A DNA stretch of 64,000 nucleotides. It comes from Vitrella brassicaformis. Its lineage: Eukaryota > Sar > Vitrellaceae. The stretch is taken from NCBI GenBank assembly GCA_001179505.1, contig CDMY01001019.1, positions 132,717-196,716 on the forward strand, read 5' to 3'. Below, in pieces: positions 47,205-58,118 of this stretch. Each line of letters starts with the position of its first letter. Within the stretch, counting starts at the first letter, position 1. The position numbers and the translations under genes are program-made. The notes below the pieces were generated by a model. The model did no database searches. It was not told where the DNA came from and saw nothing but the letters and a program-made list of their open reading frames with translations.

Positions 47205-47385
47205 GCTTTGCTTTGCTTTGCTTTGGATTGATTGTCTCCCCTCCGTCGTGGCCTTTCGCCTTGGGCCTTGCTTTGCTTTGGATTGATTGTTTCCCTTCCG
47301 TCGTGGCCTTTCACAGGGTTTCGGTTTGCTTAGGTTTGTTTGGGTTTGCTTAGGTTTGCTGGGTTTGCTTTGGGGGCTGTACCCG
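47205..47385. repeat. CTTTG minisatellite with about 65-bp higher-order unit
   Basis: Runs of ctttg and gctttggattgattgt recur. A longer unit (gctttgctttggattgattg followed by tccgtcgtggccttt) occurs twice, at about 47213-47260 and 47268-47313. It is followed by a GGTTTGCTTA-type array. Confidence 0.8.
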
Positions 47386-47666
47386 CTGCATGCCTCCATC
47401 GAAGAGCATTAAGAGTTCAGAATACATTAACCAGGCTTGGTTGATCAGTGAACAGGCAATAGCGAGGCACATGTCGAGGAGAGACACATCATATGACACG
47501 TGCGATGCTGGCCGAGTATTGCGTATACCCCACAGCCGACAAATGCACCCGCCACGAAACTATGCCCAACCTGGTGGCCATTGGAGGAGGGTCACCGAGC
47601 ACACATTGTAGAAATGATTGTATTCGGCCATATATGTGAGGCTGGTGGGCGTGCCACATCACACCA
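47386..47666. other. Short intergenic stretch
   Basis: A 73-codon frame (47390-47611) is present but has no domain and no splice support. This is probably the 3' flank of the RRM gene. Confidence 0.4.
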
Positions 47667-48652
47667 CTAAGCAGCCGTGACGCCACGACGCTTCCAAGTC
47701 ATCTTCCCATCGATCAACCGCCTCTTCCGCCCTGCGTCCATTCGTCCATCACCACACCACATAGACCGGCAGCAAGCCAACGCTTCTCGCATCATACACC
47801 CCCACCACCAGCACCCTGCTGCTGGCCCGACGAGCCCTGCTGAGAGTGAGCGTCGACAGCCTCGCTTGAGCCCCACCTGTGCACCTGCACGCCATGCCAT
47901 CCATCCATCCATCCATCCATCCATATAGAGAGAGAGAGGAGAGGAGTAGAAGACACACAATATTCGTCTCTCCTGACCGTTGCAGCCACGTCAGAGACAC
48001 CTGAAGAAGACGCGTGACAAATACAGTATACATACATGGGGGCCGCTTTGTCGACTACGCTGATGTGCGTACTTTCTGACACGATCGAGGAGACCGCACT
48101 TGCGCCTGGCAGACAGACACACAGACACACAGACACACAGACACACAGAACGAACGCTCAGAGTGCACCCACCAATCAACACGAAAGAGTACAGTAGGTG
48201 CATGATGCCACACCATACCAGATAAGGCGAGCTGGGACATCCTGCGGCCTGCTGTCCGAATCGCCACGTCGGGATTCTGCACCTCATGAGACAGCTGCAG
48301 CCAGCCACCAAGCCAGTGAGTGCAGTGCACCCAACAAAACAATCCCAAACCGACACACTGCAGTGGAGGCTCCAGCCACGACTCCGGCACCCACACACTC
48401 ACCGTATCAATGGTGTTCATGACAGACGCCGTCACGAGTGTCAGGCCAGTCGGGCGCCGCTCAATGCGCTGCACGGTGAGGGGTCTCCTCTCGCCCTTCC
48501 TGCCGGGCCACACAATGGTGCGGGCGGCCACCCTCTCGGCCGCTGGGGGGTCGCAGAAGACCACGCAGAAGCCATTCTTGACCTGCTGGGAGGCCACGCG
48601 CTGCACACGAATCACAGGGGCCACCCAGCAGAGCTGCATGACAGCCACACAA

Positions 48653-48683
<31 letters not shown>

Positions 48684-48916
48684 GAGAGGGATGGAGGGAG
48701 TGGCAACACGCGCAGAGTCCTTACCAGGTTGAAGACGGCGGTTTCATCGACGCTTGAAGGGAAGTCGGATATCACGAGGGTGGAGTTGACGTCAAAACCT
48801 GCAGGCTGCAATACATACGTACAGAAAGGGAAGGAGGCCAAGGACAGGCGCTGCCTGCTCGGCAACTAGCTGCTCGAGCTCTCCCGTGACCTACTCACCT
48901 CTTTGAAGGCCTTCAT
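47667..48916 (-). CDS. RRM-type RNA-binding protein
   Basis: Exon 1 is only 18 nt (48899-48916, MKAFKE). It joins exon 2 (48725-48805: FDVNSTLVISDFPSSVDETA) and exon 3 (48403-48633: LCWVAPVIRVQRVASQQVKN, then GFCVVFCDPPAAERVA). Smaller exons follow (48219-48294, 48073-48105, 47978-48000) with consistent phases. TLVISDFP corresponds to RNP2, KNGFCVVFCD to RNP1, and the spacing from beta1 to beta3 fits one RRM domain. RNP1 lacks the usual two aromatic residues in full (GFCVVF has one Phe at each end), so RNA affinity may differ. The last exon and the stop (47667 in the model used) are uncertain. The gene is divergent from the SET/PHD gene about 1.1 kb away. Confidence 0.62.
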
Positions 48917-48967
48917 CTCATTTTTACTCCTGAGTTCTTTTCAACGGCAAACGGTAGGTGGATCGCC

Positions 48968-48996
48968 ATGTAGATCTTGCTTTGACGTGCTTCACA
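48968..48996. repeat. 29-bp direct repeat, copy 1
   Basis: atgtagatcttgctttgacg and the nine bases after it are identical to 49902-49930. The pair borders a 905-bp segment in the spacer between the RRM and SET/PHD genes. Confidence 0.92.
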
Positions 48997-49901
48997 GCCG
49001 CTCACACGTCGATTAAGTCGAATCGAACTGCACGTATGGGTCTGGGTCTGTCCCAAGTCGCCTACTGGCGGTACACGGGTGCACTAAGCCGGAACACATG
49101 CAGCTCCCCGCAGCGGCTATTAGTCTCGCGAAATGCGGTGATACGACAAGAAGCGACCAACACAAAGAGGCAACAGACAGGCATCAACCCCCACCCACAC
49201 CCAACGAAACGTTACAGACACATGGCACAGACATCAGATCAAACCCAGCACACACATTACACATATGATTGATCCCTCCTCCTGTATGCACAATCTCCCC
49301 GACTTGTACGTACGAGAAAGAGCAGACCACAGCATAGTATATAGCCAGAACAGTCGTCACCGTGCCTCTGGCGCAGACACGACAACACAGCCAGACACAG
49401 TAAGCAAACAACAACAGGCAAAAGAGACAGTCAAACCGATATACCGAGGCCAACAAGACACAGTCTTGGGACGGTCCTGGTCAGGGCATAATGCATCCAG
49501 CCATCCACAAAGGATCATCTGAACGATTGGGCCTCAACCAGACGCAACACAAACACCACCGACGCGGTGCCTATGACGGTCGAACATCCAGGCGCTCAGG
49601 TCAGCAGGAGAAACCGGGAAACCCCCTTGCCACGTCCACCACACCAGCATCATCTTGGGTGTCGTTGTTCGTCACCTAGATACAGGTAGGCCCTTGCATG
49701 ACGAAGGGGAGGAAGAAGGGGGCGTCAGTCGAACCAGCGGGGTCTTGTGAGCACCAGATCCACCAGATCTCGCATAGCTCCACGACTGGAACGCCCACGC
49801 TACGTGCAGGGAAGGCTCACAAGGCGGAGGGGAGAGGGAGAAGAAGGGACGAAGAAGATGTTTCAGACGGAACGCCACAAGAATGGATCTCCGCCTATCG
49901 G
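48997..49901. other. Segment bounded by direct repeats
   Basis: The DNA between the two 29-bp repeats is rich in CACA-type sequence and codes for no protein I recognise. It may be an inserted fragment, with the repeat as duplicated target or recombination footprint. Confidence 0.4.
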
Positions 49902-49930
49902 ATGTAGATCTTGCTTTGACGTGCTTCACA
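49902..49930. repeat. 29-bp direct repeat, copy 2
   Basis: Identical to 48968-48996, same orientation, about 75 bp before the start codon of the SET/PHD gene. Confidence 0.92.
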
Positions 49931-50004
49931 ACCTCAAACCGCTGCTGCCAAGCTCAAGCTTGGCGTCATCTTTCCTCGAGATAGATAGGCAGATAGCGGT
50001 ATTA

Positions 50005-53000
50005 ATGGCGTCATCTTCTTCATCGAGCAGCCCGCGGTGTGAGATCTCCAATGCCTTTCGCCTCGTGCAGTTCAAGGAGGTGCTGAAGGAGCGCAACAAG
50101 ATGCCTGCCCTGAAGCAGGCGCTCACGCCCGATTCGGATACCCTCAAGGACACCATCCAGGCCGTCTCACGCGGAGCCGGCAGTGGCAGCAAGGAGGGAG
50201 GAAACAAACCCCACCTCTTCTCCTCAGGTCGGTCCGGCTGTCGGTGGGGGGGGAGATAGATAGATAGATCGAAGATGCCTGACACACGACATACAGACAG
50301 CTACACAACTGCATGTGTGTGTTGATATACAGGTCTTGGTGGTGTGTCCGGCACGATTCACTGCCGGAATCAGGCGGCGCTGTGGGACTCGGCGGCGCAC
50401 TGTGTGTTGGAAGGAGGGGTGGACCCCCGCCTGGCTGTCGTGGAGATCGTAGACCACCGACACCCTGTCAGGTTCGCCACACCCCTCTCGGAGAAATGCT
50501 ACTCGCTCGTTCTCAACGACACCAAACATATTGACGATAGAGTGAGTCAAGGAATGAATGAATGAATGGGGTTTCCGGTGGGTCTTCACGTATGGCTGCC
50601 TGCCTGGCTGGCTGCGTGCCGTGTGGGCGGGGCGGGGTGGGCTTGTGCGGATGGATGGCTGCAGTTGCCCGTGGTACTGGGCGAGTACACAGGGGTGGTG
50701 TGCAAACCGCAGGTGGACGAAACGGGGCAGGAGAACACCACTTACGTATTCAGACTCGGTACGCCACCAACCCACTACACGCGCCCCGCCCATTCGTCAA
50801 TCATCTCATCTCATGTCCTGTCACGTGCTCCCCTCGCAACACCCACGCGCGTATGCAGAGTTCGACCCTCGAGCTGTCCATGGCGACAAGTCGCGGGTAG
50901 CTTCTGTCCGCGGCGACCATGGGTCTGTTGGGGGCCCACGCGGCCGCAAGCAGCAGCTGGTGCTGCCACACGATGACGAGTGGGTCGTGGACGCGTCACG
51001 GTTCCACAACGAAATGGGTCAGTCCGTCCGTTCGTTCGTTCGTTCAAGATGCGTGCACATCGATCGCGACGCAATGTGTGCATCGGGCCGGCTTGCTCAC
51101 TCTCCCTCCTTCCCTCCCTCCCTCCCTGTGTGGATGTGTGTCTTTGCTGCTCAGCGTTGGTGAATCACTGTGAGGCGATCGACCTGTGCGCCAACCCCAA
51201 CGGGTTCAAAAACCTCCACGTCAACGCCTGCTGGCATCAGGTACCTACACACATACACCTACGTACGTGCATACCAAGGCAGCCCACCGGCCGGTGCTGA
51301 ATGTACGGATGGATGGCTGCATCAGTCAGGGTCGCTCTCTGGGGCTGTGGGGGGCTGTGGATGTATGTATGCATCTGCAGATATACGAGGACGGGTGGCC
51401 CCACGTGGTGTTGTGTACCATTCCCGGAGTGCGCATATACCCGGGGGTGAGTGGAGAAATGGATGGCCAACACATACATACATACATACATACATACATG
51501 CGCACACAGATACACGCGGCTCGTGCCTCTCCGTCTGTTTGTCTGTGTGTCTGTTTGTCTGTGTGTCTGTCTGTCTGTGTGTCAGGATGAGATCGTCGCC
51601 GACTTCGGTCGTCTGTGGTTCGATCGTGTGCGTGAGCTGGCCATCCGGGGACTGCGCAACGAGCTGCTGACCGCACGCCTCCTCCGCGCCGAAGCTCAGG
51701 GTGAGCGATGCGGCATCCGTACACACAGCCACACGTGCACCTGTTTGCGCACGCACTGCAGGCATCCCGGCCATCCCGGCCTCCAGTGACGCCGACGCCA
51801 GTGACCAGGACCCGTTCGGCGAGACGTCGCCCGAGCACACCCTGTGCGGCATCTGCCAGCAGCCCGACCCCCACCCCATCGGCACGTCCGACCAGATGAG
51901 GGATGAGGATGACATCTCAATCGCAGGAGGGCCGCCACTGGGCGCCACTGGCTCGATAGTGTGCGACGGGTGTGCCTTTCCCTTCCACCTGCACTGCCTG
52001 GGACTGGAGCCCAACGACACGCCACCAGGTACCTGTGCTGGCGGACAGACAGACAGACAGACAGGGAGGGAGGGAGGGAGGGACGCATGCACACGACTCA
52101 CAGACGACAGCCACACTCGCCTCAAGATTTGATGTTTCCTGTGGTGTCTGTTGCAGATGACGTAGAGTGGTTCTGTCCCAACTGCGTGGCGCTTAGCGAG
52201 TGAGCGACTGACTGACTCGCCTACACACAGTCCCGCCGACATGGCTGTCTGTCTGTGGAATGAATGTGTCGGTCAGGCGTGTGGCTGACGCCGTGTCGGG
52301 TGGCAACAAGAATGATCCCCTCTCAGTCCGGCGGCTCCGTCGCGTCCACTCGGCCGCCTACAACGCAGACCACCGCCCCGTCCGTCACCCAACCTACAGA
52401 TGGTTGCACCAGAGAATGAATGCTCGTGTGACATCCGCCTACATATGTATGTCTCCCTGTTTGCGTCTGTGTCTGTGTGTGCAGGGGGGCTGCACGCTCA
52501 ACATGAAGCAGCCGCTGGTGCAGGGGGGCAGCCGGGGTGTCAGGGGCGTCGCGAGCGCCCACCTCAGTGACGACGCATTCTCGATGCTCAAGCCGTGCGG
52601 CGCCTGCAAGAAGCGCAAGAAAGGCGCAGACCCAGAGGGACTTCACATCAACTGCAGGTGGGTCGGTGGGTGGGGTGGGTGAGTCAGAGGAGGAGTCTCT
52701 CTCTCGCGCGCGTCGCGTGCTACGTGCATACGCCTGCGCCGGTGCGGGTGTGTGTGTGTGTGTGCGCGCTGCACGCATGGTGCGGTGCCTCCATCTGGGC
52801 CCGCGATTACGACGCTAACAGGGACCAGACCGAACGCGACGTCGCCCAAAACACTATCGGCGCACGTAATAAGGAGGCCTGCTGAATATCTATCATTCAT
52901 TCACACGCCACACATGCATTCCTTCTTTTCCCCCTCTCTCTGTGACGATTGTGCATTCAGTGGTCCGGGCCTACACGAACGTGCGGTCGCGTGACGGGTC

Positions 53001-54062
53001 TGCCCGCAAGGGCGACAAGCAGCGGCGCCAAAGGCAGAACAAGAGCACATTGCAGCACAAGAGCCTCGCCGCGGCCGCCGCGGCTGACCACAGACAAGGT
53101 CGGCCAGCTCACCAATACAGCATGCGTTCCTTTACCGTCATGTCGTGTGCCGCGTCCGTCCGTGTGTGTGCAGCGTCCGAAGTTGGTGGGGCGCTAGGTG
53201 GTGGGGGCGAGAAGTGGCAGGCGGTGGAAGGCTGGATTCCCCTGCTGGGCATCTGCATCAACAAGACCGCAATCGAGCGGAAATTTGCGATGGGGGCGTT
53301 TGAGGTGCGCGCGATTGCGTTCACGCAGTCCGTGGGTGTCTGTGGATTGTGTGCATTGTTGTGTTGTGTTGTGTGCAGGGTCGTGTTGAGGGCGTGGGGG
53401 AGCGTGGCTACTTGGACATCAAGTACTCGGATGGCGACGACGAGTCCGTCGATGCCGAGAGCCTGCAGAAGATCCTTCGCGACTGGCTCCAGGACAACAG
53501 CATGTCCGCCAAGACGCGCAAGGAAATCATCACCTCACTCATGATCGACAAACAGGTGGATGGGTCGGTGGGTCGATGGGAAGGAGAGTCAACACCGCAG
53601 CACAGAAAGAACACCACGCACTGGCTCTCTGGAACGGACGTAAAAACGAATATGCAAATCGAATGTGTCGATCGATGGATGCAGGTGATCGAGAAATATA
53701 TGATGCGGACGGTTCCCGTCCGCTTATTGGGCGGCGGCTCGACGCTGCACGACGACGACTCAGACTTTGGGGACGACGACGACAGACACAGCGGCAACGG
53801 CAGCAAGGGCAGCAGCAACAAGCGGAGCAAGCCCGCGCACCCCTCCCCTTCCCCGCCTCCATTCCATGAGTTTTCGGGCACTCCTTCTGTGCCCATCGTC
53901 AAGGGCAGGAGCAGCCAGGCCCCCCGCAAGCAGGCGATCAACCGTGGGCGGCGGGAGAGGCGCGGCAAGGACAGCCGTGGTGCCATGGAGGTGGACGGCG
54001 AGAGGTCGCCCGGTAGCTGCGTGCCGTCTGGCAACATCGACAACCTTATGGGAATCGAGTGA
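50005..54062 (+). CDS. SET-domain protein with PHD finger and Tudor-like module (putative histone lysine methyltransferase)
   Basis: About 15 exons give roughly 790 residues. The SET domain is spread over exons from 50333 to 51700: GVSGTIHCRNQAALWDSA, VVLGEYTGVVC (the GEY/G motif), VVDASRFHNEMALVNHCE with the NHC cofactor motif, PNGFKNLHVNACWH, and PGDEIVADFGRLWF, where Phe replaces the usual Tyr of DYG. The PHD finger follows (51840-52190): LCGICQQP, IVCDGCAFPFHLHCLG, then VEWFCPNC, giving C4-H-C3 spacing. A CGACKKRKKG segment near 52595 may bind zinc. Near 53380-53470, GERGYLDIKYSDGDDESVDA matches the G..y.V.Y.DGD pattern of Tudor-like folds. The tail is acidic then basic, with nuclear-localisation-like RGRRERRGKD (roughly). 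It likely reads and writes histone marks; site specificity is unknown. One exon near 52660-52960 is uncertain. Confidence 0.8.
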
Positions 54063-54120
54063 ATGGATGGATGGATGGATGGATGGATGGGAATCGAGTG
54101 AATGGATGGATGGATGGATG
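54047..54120. repeat. Duplicated stop-codon region plus GGAT microsatellite
   Basis: gggaatcgagtgaatggatg occurs at about 54049-54068 and again at about 54089-54108, separated by (ggat)n. The first copy contains the TGA stop of the SET/PHD gene. Confidence 0.85.
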
Positions 54121-55204
54121 GACGGATGAAGGGATGGGCCGGGCTACCTGTATCCACATACATACATACATACATGCGAAATCGCATACACGCATATGTG
54201 GTGACCGGTTGGTGGGGTGTTTTTTATCTAGAGACGGGGGGCGGATGGACGGATGGATACTCCTGCCCTTTTATCCCTCCCTCCCTCCCTGTCTGCCTGC
54301 ATGCCTGCCTGCCTGTGTGCGTGCCATCTGCTGCGTTTATTTTCGTGCGTGCTCTCGCTTTTTCCCTTCCGCCATTCGGCGGCGTGGGCTGTGACAGGGG
54401 ACAGATATCTTTTTGGCAGTGTCCCATCAATCACAGCTGATTGCATTGGACAGACGGGTGTAGAGAGCACCTGCACGCGTTGACAGCCAGGTGAGTGTGG
54501 GAGCTGGCTGGGGATGGTTGTTCGTGCCTAGCCTGTTATCGATCCTTTTAGCTATGAAAGGCCATATATATTTATTTGTCTATGTAGGGTGTGTGCCCCA
54601 TGAAAATTGACTGCATGATGAAATGCGCTCTCTCTTGCGACAGCTTTGGTGATCAAGTGGCAATGCGTCCCCAGATGAGTGGTGTGTCCATCCATACGTA
54701 CTTAGTGCCTCACTGGATCGGCACCAAATCCCTCGGCCATTATGTGGTAGTGTTCACACACGGGATCGGAGCACACATCCAGACAGCCACACGTGTGAAC
54801 AGAGCCTCTCAGTTTGAAGTGCACGCATACACAAACGCACACACACTCACACTCATACTCTCGCGACATCGATCGGTTCGTGGATGCATGTCATTCATCC
54901 CAGACTGCACAAACCACACGCAAATGCACCCACCTTATATAGTTAACCAGAACACACTCAGACACGATGCACTCACACCGACCCACAGGCAGGCAGGCAG
55001 GCAGGCGGGCGGGCGATAAAGATTGATATGTCTTTCTCGGTCTGCCGTAGGCGACCGATTGAATGAGCGGCGTAATCGATGTGATCGATGTACGTACGTA
55101 CGCGTTGTGACTGTGTGATCGATGTGATCGATGGCTGACTGTACACACAGTCACAGCACCCAACGGCCTCCATCGAGTCAGGCAGACAGACAAGCAGCTC
55201 ACTC
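54121..55204. other. Intergenic region
   Basis: About 1.1 kb with CATA, CTGC and GTGATCGAT repeats (near 55075-55135). No exon with a recognisable domain is seen. The last part is probably the promoter of the membrane-protein gene. Confidence 0.45.
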
Positions 55205-55465
55205 ATGGTCATGTCTCTGTGGCCGCTCGTCTGTGTGAGTCTCTGGCTCATCTGCCCCGCCGCTGTCCACTCGTACGAGCGCACCAACACACACCACAAT
55301 AGCCACCGCACACTCGTCGGCCGCGATGGACTGCCCGTGCACATCAGCTTCCAACACAACAAAGTCGCACCGTATCCCGTCGCTGGGTGGGCGGGCTCAT
55401 TCACAACACAAGAGAGGGAGACATTCATTCACTCACTCACGCACTCACTCATGTTCGCTCGTGAG

Positions 55466-55500
<35 letters not shown>

Positions 55501-58118
55501 CAGCGACACGTCGCGAATGATCACCCCGCCGCCGCTCCGTGCCGTCCCTGGTCGGTCAAGAGAGCCGAGCTCAGCACGAAGACGAGCACCCGACTGCTCT
55601 TGCTTGACTGATTAGGTGTGCCGGCCGGTCGTGGTGTGGCGTTTGGTTTGGTGCTGCCTCGCGAGAAGGATCTGATGGCTGTGTCGATGCGCGTGTGGCT
55701 GACGGTGCTGTCGGCGATCGCTCTGCCGCTCTTCGCCTACTTGGCTCTGGCGGGCTCGGCAATGTGCTGAGAGAGAGACGGAGAGAGGGGCATTCTCTTG
55801 CACCGCATCCAATCGATCATGTGTGTGTATGTTTGTGTGCATGAGTTGGTGTGTGCAGTGAGCTGAGCGGCCCAGCGACGGCTGCATTTGCCCTCCAGTG
55901 CGTGCCTTTGCTGGTGCAGAAGACAGGCAGTGAACACAATACACCCATTTGAACACAGGTGTCTCTATATCCATCTGTCTCTCTGTCTCTGTGTGTCTCC
56001 CTCCCTCCCTCCCTCCCTCCCTCCCGTTGTGTAGCTGGTGTTCGTGTCTGTGCCAATCTGGCTGATTGCCGTGCTCTGCGCTGCCACACGTAAGGAAAAC
56101 GGACATCACACCAATGCGTGTGTTGCGAGTCCATTAATCACTTTATGTTTTGTTCTCAGTGTTGGCTGCCTACGCGGCTTTCGTGGCACTCACCGACACT
56201 CTCAAGACAGCAACCAAGTGAAAGCACTCACTTCCATCCATCCATCCATCCATCCGCGCAAATGCCCCCCGTCGACACCTTGTCTGTGTGTTGTGTCGAT
56301 GCATGTGTGTAGGTGGCTGCTCGTTGTGGTCGCGTCTCTGTTGGTGTCCAATTTGCTGCTCCAGCTCTTTGCAGCTGCGACAGGCGTCGACGCGAGCAGA
56401 GTGCTGACGCCTCAAGATTTGATGTTTCCTGTGGTGNNNNNNNNNNNNNNNNNNNNNNNNNNNNNNNNNNNNNNNNNNNNNNNNNNNNNNNNNNNNNNNN
56501 NNNNNNNNNNNNNNNNNNNNNNNNNNNNNNNNNNNNNNNNNNNNNNNNNNNNNNNNNNNNNNNNNNNNNNNNNNNNNNNNNNNNNNNNNNNNNNNNNNNN
56601 NNNNNNNNNNNNNNNNNNNNNNNNNNNNNNNNNNNNNNNNNNNNNNNNNNNNNNNNNNNNNNNNNNNNNNNNNNNNNNNNNNNNNNNNNNNNNNNNNNNN
56701 NNNNNNNNNNNNNNNNNNNNNNNNNNNNNNNNNNNNGAGAGAGGGGCATTCTCTTGCACCGCATCCAATCGATCATGTGTGTGTATGTTTGTGTGCATGA
56801 GTTGGTGTGTGCAGTGAGCTGAGCGGCCCAGCGACGGCTGCATTTGCCCTCCAGTGCGTGCCTTTGCTGGTGCAGAAGACAGGCAGTGAACACAATACAC
56901 CCATCTGAACACAGGTGTCTCTATATCCATCTGTCTCTCTGTCTCTGTGTGTCTCCCTCCCTCTGTCCCTCCCTCCCTCCCTCCCTCCCTCCCTCCCGTT
57001 GTGTAGCTGGTGTTCGTGTCTGTGCCAGTCTGGCTGATTGCCCTGCTCTGCGCTGCCACACGTAAGGAAAACGGACATCACACCAATGCGTGTGTTGCGA
57101 GTCCATTAATCCATATCTTTATGTTTTGTTTTCAGTGTTGGCTGCCTACACGACTTTCGCGGCACTCACCGACACTCTCAAGACAGCAACCAAGTGAAAG
57201 CACTCACATTCATCCATCCATCCATGCAAATGCCCTCCGTCGACACCTTGTCTGTGTGTTGTGTCGATGAATGTGTGTAGATGGCTGCTCGTTGTGGTCG
57301 CGTCTCTGTTGGTGGCCAATCTGCTGCTCCAGTTTGCAGCTGCGACAGGCGTCGACGCGAGCAGAGTGCTGACGCGACCCGCCGCCTACATTTCCGTCTA
57401 TGTGGGCCTGTTGCTGGTGCTCACGGGCGGAGGACTGGCTGCGACAGTCACAATGGTAAGCATTCGACGAGACGCAGACTCATGCATGGACACTCGTGTG
57501 CGTTTGCGTATGTGGTGTGGTGGAACAAGAGCCGTTTTGTGGGGGACGTCGTCTTTGTGCTGTCTCTGCCGCTTGTCTGCTCATACATCGCCACTGCCTC
57601 GCTCAGTCAGTCAGTCAGTCAGCACCACAAGAGCCATGAAGACATACACAAAAAGATGGGATGGGATGTGTGTGTGTGGGGTGGGTGAATGCAGGCGTTC
57701 TCCTGTTTGTATTGCTCGGCCTGTCGCCCTCACTCGACCCTCTCCACTACTTCCGGCAAATAAACAAACACACACTCACCCAAGACACACAGTCGACCGA
57801 CCTGTCTGCCTTCGTGTGTGCCTTTGTGTGTCTCATATCAGTGTGCCGACGTTCTTCGCTCTCCCGGGCTGGCCGATCCTCCTCGCAATCTGGGTCAGTC
57901 CGTCGGTCAATATTTATATGCACAATCGTGCCTTTCGGCTGTGTGCTGCTGCAGGCGTGTGTGTTTGCTGTCGGCGCGCGTGTGCATCTCGTGAGGTAAA
58001 ACAGTGACGATATAGACCACTGATGGCCATTGGCTTGAACCAATTTTGAATTCTATCTCACAGGGAGGAGCAGCGCAAGTACGCCACCACCAGCCCCGAC
58101 ACGACGACCACCGTGTGA
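55205..58118 (+). CDS. Multi-pass membrane protein, family unknown (contains gap and duplicated section)
   Basis: Exon 1 encodes a signal peptide (MVMSLWPLVCVSLWLICPAA). Later exons encode hydrophobic segments: VWLTVLSAIALPLFAYLALA (about 55690-55755), PATAAFALQCVPLL, LVFVSVPIWLIAVLCAAT (56035-56090), AAYAAFVALTDTLKTAT, WLLVVVASLLVSNLLLQ (about 56310-56365), then after the gap AAYISVYVGLLLVLTGGGLA (about 57385), FVGDVVFVLSLPLVCSYIA, GVLLFVLLGLSPSLDPLHYF, VPTFFALPGWPILLAIW and ACVFAVGARVHLV. The end is a charged tail, REEQRKYATTSPDTTTV. Four of these exons (55859-56409) occur again at 56812-57375 with a few substitutions, so the true exon number is unclear. I cannot name the family; eight or more helices suggest a transporter or receptor-like protein. 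Confidence 0.55.
55784..56409. repeat. Large direct duplication, copy 1
   Basis: About 626 bp matching 56737-57375 at roughly 95 percent by eye, including exons and introns. Differences include an extra leucine codon (LLLQLF versus LLLQF) and changes in a CCCT tract. Confidence 0.88.
56408..56436. repeat. 29-bp copy of SET/PHD intron at gap edge
   Basis: The 29 bases before the gap are identical to 52118-52146, in an intron of the SET/PHD gene. In the second copy of the duplication the sequence at this point continues differently (cgacccgccgcctacatttc). It looks like a chimeric contig end. Confidence 0.85.
56437..56736. other. Assembly gap, 300 N
   Basis: Exactly 300 N inside the membrane-protein gene, between the two copies of the duplicated section. 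The left edge carries foreign sequence and the right edge begins inside the duplicated unit. Confidence 0.99.
56737..57375. repeat. Large direct duplication, copy 2
   Basis: Second copy of 55784-56409. This copy runs without break into the downstream exons, so it is the one that makes a continuous gene. Confidence 0.88.
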
